Shown piece after piece: positions 1 through 8,255 of a stretch of 64,000 nt of DNA (the first letter of the stretch is position 1; each line of letters starts with the position of its first letter). The stretch spans positions 62,001 to 126,000 of the forward strand of contig JAJSPD010000080.1 of NCBI GenBank assembly GCA_021307315.1, read 5' to 3'. Origin of the DNA: Bisporella sp. PMI_857 (lineage: Eukaryota > Ascomycota > Leotiomycetes > Helotiales > Helotiaceae). The position numbers and the translations under genes are program-made. Below the pieces are notes generated by a model. The model ran no database searches. It saw only the letters and a list, made by a program, of their open reading frames with translations, and had not been told where the DNA came from.

Positions 1-2819
1 TTACGACCACCATTCAAATAAGCGGTCTCGACCAGCGAAAGATGAAATCTTGAAGACGCTACAGCATATAGCTTCTACATTCTCTCGAGTCTTCATTATC
101 GTCGATGCTCTAGACGAGTGCCAAGTGTCTGATGGTTGCCGAACGGAGCTTTTGTCAGAACTTTTTGATCTCCAGTCAAAATGCCAGACCAATTTATTTG
201 CGACTTCAAGGTTTCTTCCGGACGTTGATGAAGTTTTCAAAGGTAGCATATATTTAGAAATTCGAGCAAACGAACAGGATGTCCAGAGATACTTAGATGG
301 CCACTTATCGTTGCTTCCGAAATTCGTACGAGATAATCCGGAATTGAAAAACGAAGTTAAACGCGATATTATAAAGGCTGTTGATGGGATGTAAGTCTTT
401 GTCCGAAGTTTTGGTAGATAATACTTACTCCTATAGGTTCCTGCTTGCACAGCTTTATCTCAACTCTCTGAAAGGGAAAAGATCCCCAAAAGCTGTCCGA
501 ACGGCTCTGGGAAAACTTATAACTGGATCTGAAGCGTATGACTACGCATACAAGGAAGCAGTGGAGAGAATCGAAGGTCAACTTTCAGACGAAGAAGAGC
601 TTGCAAAGCAAGTACTCTATTGGATCATTTGCGCAAGGCGGCCATTAACGACGGCTGAGCTTCAGCATGCTCTTGCGGTTGAGCCTGGGGAAACACAACT
701 TGATGTGGAAAATATGTCACAAGTAGGAGATATGATTGCGGTATGCGCTGGACTAGTCACGGTTGACGAAGAAAGCAGAATTATTCGTTTAGTCCATTAT
801 ACGGCGCAAGAATACTTCAAACGAACTCAACATGAATGGTTTCCTGCAGCAGAAGCGAGTATAACATCAACTTGCATCACATACCTTTCTTTTCATTCAT
901 TTAATAGTGGGTCTTGCCGTTCCGATGCTGAACTTGAAGAACGACTACGATTCTATAAGCTATACCATTATGCTTCACAGAACTGGGGACACCACGCTCG
1001 AGTAGCTTCAGTTTTAACTGCTGGAGTTGTGAACTTCCTGTGTCACGTACCTAATTTGGAAGCATCAATCCAGACTTTAATAGCTCGAAAACGTTATTCT
1101 GGGCATTCAAAATATAGCGAGGATTTTCCGAGACAAATGACAGGGCTGCACACAGCCGCATATTTCGGCATCGGAGGTGCGATAAATATTTTGCTGGATC
1201 GGGGGCAACTCAATATACAGGACAGCTATGGTAAAACGCCGCTATCATGGGCTGCTGAGAATGGACACGAAGCTGTTGTCAGGCTCCTGCTTGACACAAG
1301 CAAAGCAAATATCGACTTACAAGACAATAAGTACGGCCAAACGCCGCTTTTGTGGGCTGCTGAGAATGGGCACGAAGCTGTTGTCAGGCTGCTGCTTGGC
1401 ACAGGCAAAGTCGATGTCGACTCACGAGGCAAATCCGGCCAAGCGCCGCTATTATTGGCTGCTTGGAAAGGACACGAAGCTGTTGTCAGGCTGCTGCTTA
1501 ACACAGGCAACGTTAATGTCAACTTACAAGACAACAATTCTGGCCAAACGCCGCTATCATGGGCTGTTTGGAAAGGACACAAAGCTGTTATTAAGCTGCT
1601 GCTTGACACAGGCAAAGTCGATGTCGACTTACAAGACAAGTTCGGCCAAACGCCGCTATTATGGGCTGCTGCGAAAGGACACGAAGCTGTTGTTAAACTG
1701 CTGCTTGACACAGGCAAAGTCGATGTTGACTTACAAGATAACGAGAACGGCCAGACTCCGCTATCACAGGCTGCTGAGAATGGACACGAAGCTGTTGTTA
1801 AGTTGCTGCTTGACACAGGCAAGGTTGATGTTGACTCACAAGATAATAAGTACGGCCAGACGCCGCTATTATGGGCCGCTGCGAATGGACACGAAGCTGT
1901 TGTCAAGTTGCTGCTTGACACAGGCAAGGTCGATGTTGACTTACAAGATATCAAGTACGGCCAGACTCCGCTATCACAGGCTGCTGAGAATGGACACGAA
2001 GCTGTTGTTAAGTTGCTGCTTGACACAGGCAAGGTCGATGTTGACTCACAAGATAACGAGTACGGCCAGACGCCGCTATTATGGGCTGCTGCGAATGGAC
2101 ACGAAGCTGTTGTCAAGTTGCTGCTTGACACAGGCAAGGTCGATGTTGACTTACAAGATAACGAGTACGGCCAGACTCCGCTATCACAGGCTGCTGAGAA
2201 TGGACACGAAGCTGTTGTTAAGTTGCTGCTTGACACAGGCAAGGTTGATGTTGACTCACAAGATAACGAGTACGGCCAGACTCCGCTATCACGGGCTGCT
2301 GCGAATGGACACGAAGCTGTTGTCAGGCTGCTGCTTGGCACAGGCAAAGTCGATAGCGACTCACAAGACAATTCCGGCCGGACGCCGTTCTTATGGGCTG
2401 CTTGGAAAGGACACGAAGCTGTTGTCAGGCTGCTGCTTGACACAGGCAAAGTCGATGTCGACTCACAAGACAATTCCGGCCGGACGCTGTTATTATGGGC
2501 TGCTTGGAAAGGACACGAAGCTGTTGTTAAACTGCTGCTTGACACAGGCAAAGTCGATGTTGACTCACAAGATAACAAGTACGGCCAGACGCCGCTATCA
2601 TGGGCTGCTGAGAATGGACACGAAGCTGTTGTTAAGCTGTTGCTTGAAAAAGGCGCGATTACAAATATAGTAAGCCGAACTGGTTGTACTAGTTTACAGC
2701 TAGCAGCATTGAATAAGTATGAAGAGGTAGAACAAATCTTGATAATGTACAATGCATATGAACCTGACGACTTTTATGGTCTTCAAACTCTATTCTTTGA
2801 TGTATTAGTTAAAGTATAG
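1..2819 (+). CDS. NACHT-ankyrin NLR-like receptor, 5' end outside window
   Basis: Cytoplasmic signal-transducing receptor type: a NACHT ATPase triggers a response when its repeat domain senses a ligand (family knowledge). The reading frame is already open at the window edge. Exon 1 runs to 390 and holds a Walker B motif (VFIIVDALDEC) followed by the TSRF sensor region. A 46-bp intron (391-436, GTAAGT to CTATAG) joins in frame to exon 2, 437-2819. Exon 2 has a winged-helix-like NACHT tail (ICARRPLTTAEL; IRLVHYTAQEYF) and then about 15 ankyrin repeats from about 1229, most 33-35 residues long and nearly identical. The stop is TAG. The P-loop and N-terminal effector domain lie upstream of the window, so the effector type (HET, nucleoside phosphorylase, patatin or other) is unknown. 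The homogenised array is typical of fungal NLRs under concerted evolution. Confidence 0.87.
391..436 (+). other. Spliceosomal intron in NACHT-ANK gene
   Basis: GTAAGT donor and CTATAG acceptor, 46 bp. Splicing joins the two open frames (phase 2) and restores continuous NACHT homology; unspliced, the first frame stops at once. Confidence 0.8.
1229..2700 (+). repeat. Ankyrin-coding tandem repeat array with 2-unit higher-order period
   Basis: About 15 units of 99-108 bp encode GQTPL..AA..GHEAVV.LLLDTGKVDVD. From about 1750 to 2290 two unit types alternate (PLSQAAENG and PLLWAAANG), giving a higher-order period near 210 bp. Adjacent pairs are almost identical at the DNA level, which implies recent unequal exchange or gene conversion. 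Confidence 0.85.
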
Positions 2820-2958
2820 CTTTAATATGACTATTATCCATTGATCTTATTGCAAAGGACCCGAATAAAGCTTATTTATTGCTATTTTTAATTAGAAACA
2901 ACTATGAAAGAACTTATTCACACGTTTCGTTATCCAAGTACTGTATAACGTGACAAAA

Positions 2959-3214
2959 TGTAACAACTCAAGCTGAACAGGGATCTCGATCCGTAGATCT
3001 AGGTAGAAGGACTCAGAGGTGTGAACAACTATCAATTGTTATAACTAAGAGAACAAGCTACAGGCAGAAGAAGGGAAGGAGAACAGTGCTTTATATACAG
3101 GAAGCTGGCCGGGGGCCAGTGTAAGCGAGCCCTGTAGCATCGGTCGCCAAGCTCTGGGATGCCAAGCCTTGTGGCAGCAGGGGCCAAGCTCGAGATAGGG
3201 CCAGGGCCGTGACA
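2959..3214 (-). mobile_element. Solo LTR, family A
   Basis: On the minus strand it begins TGTCACGGCCCTGGCCC and ends TTGAGTTGTTACA. A 5-bp target duplication CAAAA lies on both sides (2954-2958 and 3215-3219). It has a TATATA box and a CTTCCCTTCTTC tract as in the other copies. No internal retrotransposon sequence is attached. Confidence 0.85.
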
Positions 3215-3542
3215 CAAAAGCTTTTACTGTTAAGCTTTGCTGCGATAATCATGAAGGGCTGATTCTAGAATGTTCTACATACTGCGTGGCACCAATTTCT
3301 ATTTTAAGGGATGCCATCTACAACATGATGTGATTCGGCCTTAAATGCCCCAGACCAGGGAACGTTAGCTAATGCGGGGCAGTAATCGAAACTAACTATT
3401 TTAAAGCTAGCTCTCCAAGAAAATATGGGTCCATGACAAAATCAAAGAGTTAGCGACTGAAGGCGATTGTGGCCGGTACTATACAGTATGTACTGTAAAC
3501 AACAGTCACGTATTTTAAATGTTACTGTTCGACTAGAAGGAA
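3215..3542. other. Intergenic stretch
   Basis: AT-leaning sequence between the solo LTR and the split small gene. No gene, RNA or repeat recognised. An in-frame TAG at 3534-3536 sets the upstream limit of the following reading frame. Confidence 0.5.
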
Positions 3543-3596
3543 ATGCTTCCTAAACTTTGTATTGATAACTCTCCAAAGGATATTCCTCAACCTTTG

Positions 3597-3850
3597 TGTC
3601 ACGGCCCTGACTTCTTAGACGGAGCTCAGCACCGGACACCCCAGAGCTCGGACGGAGCTCAGCACCGGACATCCTAAAGCTCGCTTATACTGGCCTCCGG
3701 CCAGCTTCCTGTATATAGAGCGCTGCTTTCCTTCCCTTCTTCTGTCTGTAGCTTGTTCTCTTAGTTATAGCAATTGATAGTTGTTCACACCTTTGAGTCC
3801 TTCCACCTGGATCTACGGATCGAGATCCCTGTTCAGCTTGAGTTGTTACA
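3597..3850 (+). mobile_element. Solo LTR, family A, inside the split small gene
   Basis: Starts TGTCACGGCCCTGAC and ends GAGTTGTTACA. Target duplication CTTTG at 3592-3596 and 3851-3855. Its U3-like part has two copies of a roughly 32-bp unit (GGAGCTCAGCACCGGACA...). An open frame that starts inside the LTR and runs into the host exon is a by-product of the insertion. Confidence 0.88.
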
Positions 3851-4187
3851 CTTTGCATATTTGCAACTCGCTCGTCTCCTTCTCATCTACAAGATTTCCT
3901 GGCTCTGATCTCCTAAAAGACGCGATAAAATGGAGAAAGCATTATGCTAGAAAGGATGCTAATGGACGTTGGATACAAGGTTCAGCGCTATTAGATTGGA
4001 AATCACCTATTATTCAAACAGAATTGTGGACCATGAGTGAAATATTTCTTAGTGGCGCGTTCGAGAAACGTGTATTAATAGATCGTGGCGAAATACAATA
4101 TGTCGTTGCAAAAAATATCGGTCATAGTTACTGGCCTAAAAGTACTAGAGGAGTCCACCAACTAATGTGGCCAGATGATAAAAACTA

Positions 4188-4270
4188 CGGTTAATATCTC
4201 AAATACCATCAAAAAGTGCCGATATTTCTCAAATACCATCTTTTTTTTGGCCTCTATCTGGCCATACCAC
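4188..4270. repeat. MULE left terminal inverted repeat
   Basis: Matches the complement of 6833-6918 over about 80 bp with few differences, including GATATTTCTCAAATACCATC-type motifs and the GGCCTCTATCTGGCCATACC segment. Confidence 0.85.
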
Positions 4271-4304
4271 TTTTATGGTATATGAGATATGTTCCAACAT
4301 ACGC

Positions 4305-4562
4305 TGTAAATAGAACTTTTGAGGGCTTGGCCCCTGACACTACAGAGCTTGGCCCCTAACACTACAGGGCTCGGCCCTTGTCACTACAAAGCTCGGCCTC
4401 TAACACTACAGGGCTCGGCCTTTGTCACTACAGGGCACTACAGAGCTCGTTTACACTGGCCTTTGGCCAGTTTCCTGTATAACAATTGACAGCGTTTACA
4501 CTTTTGAGTTTTTTTTCTTAAAATCCACGGATCGAGATTTTTGTTCGCTTTGAGTTGTTACA
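4305..4562 (+). mobile_element. Degenerate family A LTR nested in the MULE
   Basis: The 3' part (CACGGATCGAGAT to TTGAGTTGTTACA) matches family A. The 5' part is replaced by about five tandem 24-25-bp units of the type GGGCTCGGCCCTTGTCACTACA. No target duplication found and the 5' limit is approximate. Several C-to-T differences from other copies suggest age or RIP. Confidence 0.5.
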
Positions 4563-4684
4563 GTAGTGTAAGTCTTTGTATTTGACTTTATTTTATTTCA
4601 ATTTCTATTGCAACTAATTAACTCCGTACACTTTTTCACGTTTCAAGCGCTGGTCACATGATCATAACTACATACAAATGGCTA

Positions 4685-6607
4685 CTAACAGTCATCGTCG
4701 CTGTCGCTATCACAAGGTTCCCCCAGTTCAACAACTACATCTGCTTCTTCCATTACTTGTATGCCCAATTCTTGATCAAGGCGTTGTGCTTCTTCTTCTT
4801 GTTCTTCATCATCCAGCTCCAATTGTTCGTCTTCGTCGTCGACTTCCTCGTTGTCGACTTTCTCGTCGTCGACTTCCTCGTCGTCGACTTCTTGAAGCCA
4901 ATCGAAAGCTCGTTGTCGACGTCCATTTGAAACTGGCTGACCTGTACAACTACGTCGATTATGACCCCAATCGAGGCAATTACTGCAACGCGTTTGCTTT
5001 TTGTTCCAGTTGCCTTTGCGTATACGTTTAGTTCGAGGCCGACCTGCTCCTTTGCGTAAAACAGGTGGCTTAATTGAATTATCAGAAGAAAGGTTTTCGA
5101 TCGATACTGGCAGTAATATATGGCGGTAGGTCTTTTTGTATTCTCTTGTAGTATACAAATCCTCAAAATATTGAATTGAGTCGATTTGCAGCACTCTGGC
5201 AGCTGCAATAGCGTGAGAACAGGGCGATTGATACTCCCAGAAGTCTTGACAGTCGCACGACTTTTGATCTAAAACAACTACCCATTTTCGACCTGTATCA
5301 GGATCCTCGACTTGAGCAATATTCTCATTTGTAGGGTATACTCGATATCGACGAGAAGCTTGAAAACGACTTCCAAATTTGGCCATAGGCACGTCAGCGA
5401 GTTGATCGAATTTGCTAGTTGTTGATCGCCTTTCGAACCATATTTTAGTCACTGAAAGGTATATACCATCCAGCATTTGAAGAAAAGGCATACGCCGATA
5501 ATCGTCCCAGCTAGAATTCAAAGATTCAACAATATTAGAAGTATCATGGCCAAATCGAGGATATTCTGAGTAAGCTCTAGTCCACAGTTTGTTGTCGATA
5601 TTGCAAAGATAATCGAAAGCGTCAGTACTAACTTCTTTCAATTTCGCCATTTCATTTTTGTACAATTGCGGCGTTTTAGCTCTACACGCTTTCCAAAACA
5701 AAGGCCTTACTTTATTGCCATATCTTTGCTGTAAATTGTCCGCAATATGCTGACAACAGTGAAGATGAATTGCTTGAGGATACTCCTTTTCGACTGCTTT
5801 TGCCATTCTTTTCTCACGATCAGAAATAAAAGTATGCTGCGCCAACAAAGTAATAGGGAAAGCAAGCTTCAAGTGGCGCAAAAACCAGCTCCACCAGTGA
5901 TATTCTTCAATAGGTACTAATGCCCAGGCTAAAGGCGTTACCTTGTCGTTTGCATCGATTCCACAACAAATCAATAATATCATACGATACCGAGACTTTG
6001 TATGAGTACCGTCGATAGCATAAAACTGGCGAAGGCGCTTTGTAGCCGATCGACAAGGAGCTGGAGCAAAAAACGCAGCTTGAAATACACCATTTGCTTG
6101 GGTTTCCATAACAGCGTAATTATTTGAATCTACAGCTTTGAACTTTTCGATATACGCCGGAAGTAAAGCAAACGATTGAGTTTCGTCACCATACACTTCC
6201 TCGAGAATAGCTTGTTTTGCGCGGTAAGCCTGAAGATAAGGAATCTTGTTATAGTACTGAAGGCGCTCAATTGATTGGATTTGCTTTGGAGTGATTTTGG
6301 GATTATCAACAACCGCAGCACGATGGTGAGGTATTATATACTCCAAACTATTCATATTCGATGCTCCGAAATGACTTGCAGGAGAGCAAGTATGAAGCTT
6401 TAAGTGAGTTATATGAACTCCTTTCTTTTTAGAATCACTAGCTCTAATTCTGAACTTGCAAGATCGAAGCGTACGGCATACAATATCGAAGCGCGTTTTA
6501 TCTGAATAGGCTGTTTTCCATGATTCAGAAGCGTTTGAAACGTAGAATTTAATAGCTTCTTTTGCTGAAGATATATTAGGAAAAGTAGTGCCTATTTGGA
6601 GAGTCAT
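4685..6607 (-). CDS. MULE transposase with SWIM zinc finger and zinc knuckle
   Basis: 640-residue DDE transposase that would excise and reinsert the element. Visible order: N-terminal FLYWCH/WRKY-like Cys region (about 40-75, C44, C50, C74); MULE catalytic core with D199 (YAIDGTHTKS), D263 (FISDREKRMAK) and E361 (SNIVESLNSSW); SWIM finger at 451-465 (CDC, then CSH); CCHC knuckle at 541-554 (C541, C544, H549, C554); acidic low-complexity tail with EEVDD-type repeats at about 572-606. ATG at 6605-6607, close to the right TIR. No stop or frameshift is visible, in contrast to most transposon genes in this window. Length and motif order fit an autonomous fungal MULE. Confidence 0.92.
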   Translation of the reverse strand: MTLQIGTTFPNISSAKEAIKFYVSNASESWKTAYSDKTRFDIVCRTLRSCKFRIRASDSKKKGVHITHLKLHTCSPASHFGASNMNSLEYIIPHHRAAVVDNPKITPKQIQSIERLQYYNKIPYLQAYRAKQAILEEVYGDETQSFALLPAYIEKFKAVDSNNYAVMETQANGVFQAAFFAPAPCRSATKRLRQFYAIDGTHTKSRYRMILLICCGIDANDKVTPLAWALVPIEEYHWWSWFLRHLKLAFPITLLAQHTFISDREKRMAKAVEKEYPQAIHLHCCQHIADNLQQRYGNKVRPLFWKACRAKTPQLYKNEMAKLKEVSTDAFDYLCNIDNKLWTRAYSEYPRFGHDTSNIVESLNSSWDDYRRMPFLQMLDGIYLSVTKIWFERRSTTSKFDQLADVPMAKFGSRFQASRRYRVYPTNENIAQVEDPDTGRKWVVVLDQKSCDCQDFWEYQSPCSHAIAAARVLQIDSIQYFEDLYTTREYKKTYRHILLPVSIENLSSDNSIKPPVLRKGAGRPRTKRIRKGNWNKKQTRCSNCLDWGHNRRSCTGQPVSNGRRQRAFDWLQEVDDEEVDDEKVDNEEVDDEDEQLELDDEEQEEEAQRLDQELGIQVMEEADVVVELGEPCDSDSDDDC

Positions 6608-6832
6608 ATTGATCGAAACAACAAAGAACTAACGGCTGAAGAATCAAATATACAAAAAGATTAAAAATACGTGGGATTATTTGAATTTAAAGCTTTGTGG
6701 GTCAGGTGCGTTAGTTAGTCTTGGCATGAAATGATGGTATTTCAGAAATATCTCAAATACCATCATTTTTTTGGTGTCTATCTGAAATACCATCATTTTT
6801 TGGCCTCTATCTGAAATACCATTGTTTTAAAA

Positions 6833-6918
6833 AGGTGGTATGGCCAGATAGAGGTCAAAAAAAAAGATGGTATTTCAGAAATATCGGCACTTTTTGATGG
6901 TATTTGAGATATTAACCG
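6833..6918. repeat. MULE right terminal inverted repeat
   Basis: Inverted partner of 4188-4270. Just inside it (6731-6832) are three further short AAATACCATC units, a subterminal repeat cluster of the kind bound by transposases. Confidence 0.85.
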
Positions 6919-6927
6919 TAAAAACTA

Positions 6928-6975
6928 GTAAGTCTCCTGAATTACAAATATGTTTAAAACTAACAATTAAGTTAG
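6928..6975 (+). other. Intron of the split small gene, directly after the MULE
   Basis: GTAAGT to GTTAG, 48 bp. The MULE target duplication ends one base before the donor, so the transposon sits at the exon-intron border. Confidence 0.6.
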
Positions 6976-7338
6976 TCTTACCAATTTTATGAGGCAGCTT
7001 TTCTGGAGATCGAACAACCCGCTTGAACCTACGGAATTTCAGTGTGCGGAGTGTGGAACTCTTATAATAGCAGCAAGCGATAATAATACGAAACTTAAGC
7101 GACGGCGATGGCGATTCTAGTTTGCTTATTATTAAAGCTCTTAGGTTAAAAAGCTTATTTATAATGTACTGTATTTTAGGTTTCAGTCAATAACCGACCC
7201 TACAAGACGAAAAATCCCGTAGTATATTAGCAAGGCGCAAAATCTCAACATCGGATAATTTTTGTTATTTTCTAACTTAAGCTTGAAATCTTGAAATCCA
7301 GATCCTATTCCTTCTCCACTCACTCAACATAACGTAAG

Positions 7339-7501
7339 TGTCACGGAGTAAATCAGAGCTGTAGAATAACCAATCGGGTGAGCGAAGTTGTCGGTTATTG
7401 CAATACTTTTTTGTTGTTGTTATTCTCTATCTAAGCTCTAGCTAGTCATGCGCCATGCGCCAGGTGGGTCATGTGATCTCACTAGTCCCTTGGTACCAAC
7501 A
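7339..7501. mobile_element. Possible solo LTR, unassigned family
   Basis: Begins TGTCACGGAG and ends GGTACCAACA (TG...CA, 163 bp). The flanking pentamers GTAAG and GAAGT do not match exactly, so this is tentative. Confidence 0.3.
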
Positions 7502-7608
7502 GAAGTGATATAATCCCTCCCTGTGTAGCGAAACACCCTGCGTGCCGAAACAGACCAATGAAATTGAATAAATTTCGAGCTTAATAGATTGTTATATTAA
7601 AAGAAATA

Positions 7609-7720
7609 ACGTCTATCCCTGCGTGCCGAAAATCCCTGCGTGCCGAAAAAAAATGATAGGTACTTTGACTTTGAGTATCTTAAAATCTATGCAGACTTCA
7701 ATATCTCCTATAATTTTTTA
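7609..7720 (+). mobile_element. Pogo/Tc1-mariner-like transposon left end
   Basis: TA dinucleotide at 7607-7608, then ACGTCTATCCCTGCGTGCC with two direct copies of CCTGCGTGCCGAAAA. Same terminus as at 12857 (inverted) and 13649. Subterminal sequence resembles those copies. No transposase recognised. Confidence 0.45.
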
Positions 7721-8255
7721 TAAGTTATGTTCCGTGGCTACTCCCGGACACCCTAAACTCCTCCGACTAGAAAATCACGTTCGCATCGTCGCCTTCACGC
7801 CTGACTTGCAAAGAGTCTCCTTTTATAGCGTAATGACTTCCTCCACTATAACTCCACCACCGAGCTCTTACTATCCCTAATACTTATAAAGGGGTCTTAT
7901 CCGAGCTCTAAGGCCTCTCACCTATGCAGGAAGTTGTCATCAGCCTTGTGGCTGCTGTGGCGCGCAAATTCATGCATGCTCGCCACGCGGATCTGTACCT
8001 CGGATCAAAGCGGGTGACGATTTCGGTTAGTGCATAATAACCCCGCAATATTTACGCTGTAATTTCGATTATATGGCTGACGTGAGCACAGACCATCTCC
8101 GCCCTGACCCGTAGCTGGTAGTGCCCCCAGATATCGCCATCGTCTCACAATACAGTACTATACGTAGATTTACCTAGAAGATTCTAGAAACTGAAATAGA
8201 GATGAAAAGAAAAAGAGATATAATATAAAGACTATAATATAAAGTTTACTATATA
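7721..8255. other. Intergenic stretch
   Basis: No gene or RNA recognised. The AT-rich part 8150-8255 (TCTAGAAACTGAAATAGAGATG) resembles the 3' flank of the second HNWD gene near 25180-25265, so it is the ancestral 3' flank of the pseudogene. Confidence 0.4.

Larger units (their letters stand above)
4188..6918 (-). mobile_element. Complete MULE (Mutator-like) DNA transposon, 2,731 bp
   Basis: Terminal inverted repeats of about 85 bp: the left end starts CGGTTAATATCTCAAATACC and the right end is its complement. They are flanked by a perfect 9-bp target duplication TAAAAACTA (4179-4187 and 6919-6927), the size expected for MULEs. The element carries one long transposase frame on the minus strand and short subterminal repeats of the AAATACCATC motif. 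A degenerate family A LTR sits between the left TIR and the transposase 3' end. Structure and intact frame suggest recent, possibly autonomous, activity. Confidence 0.92.
3543..7120 (+). pseudogene. Small gene of unknown function split by a solo LTR and a MULE
   Basis: Three coding pieces, 3543-3596, 3856-4187 and 6976-7120, form one frame of 177 codons (176 residues plus TAG) once the inserted LTR with one TSD, the MULE with one TSD, and a 48-bp intron are set aside. The ATG at 3543 is the first after an in-frame stop. The frame passes cleanly across both insertion points, and the intron (GTAAGT at 6928, GTTAG at 6975) restores phase after the MULE. That is strong evidence of a former gene. 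The product is basic, ends in KLKRRRWRF, and has a CAEC pair near the C terminus. I do not recognise the family. A further upstream exon is possible. The copy is now disrupted: the middle piece reads into the MULE end and meets TAA. Confidence 0.68.

Noticed and set aside
1226..2752. Long open frames on both other readings of the ankyrin array
   Set aside because: Periodic repeat DNA keeps shadow frames open; their translations are simple repeats with no domain.
3781..4194. Reading frame starting inside a family A LTR and running into the adjacent exon
   Set aside because: The first codons are LTR sequence that recurs in other LTR copies (for example at 41862); the frame is an insertion by-product, not a gene start.
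4753..5208. 151-codon frame overlapping the MULE transposase 3' end
   Set aside because: Same-strand shadow within the acidic-repeat region of the transposase.
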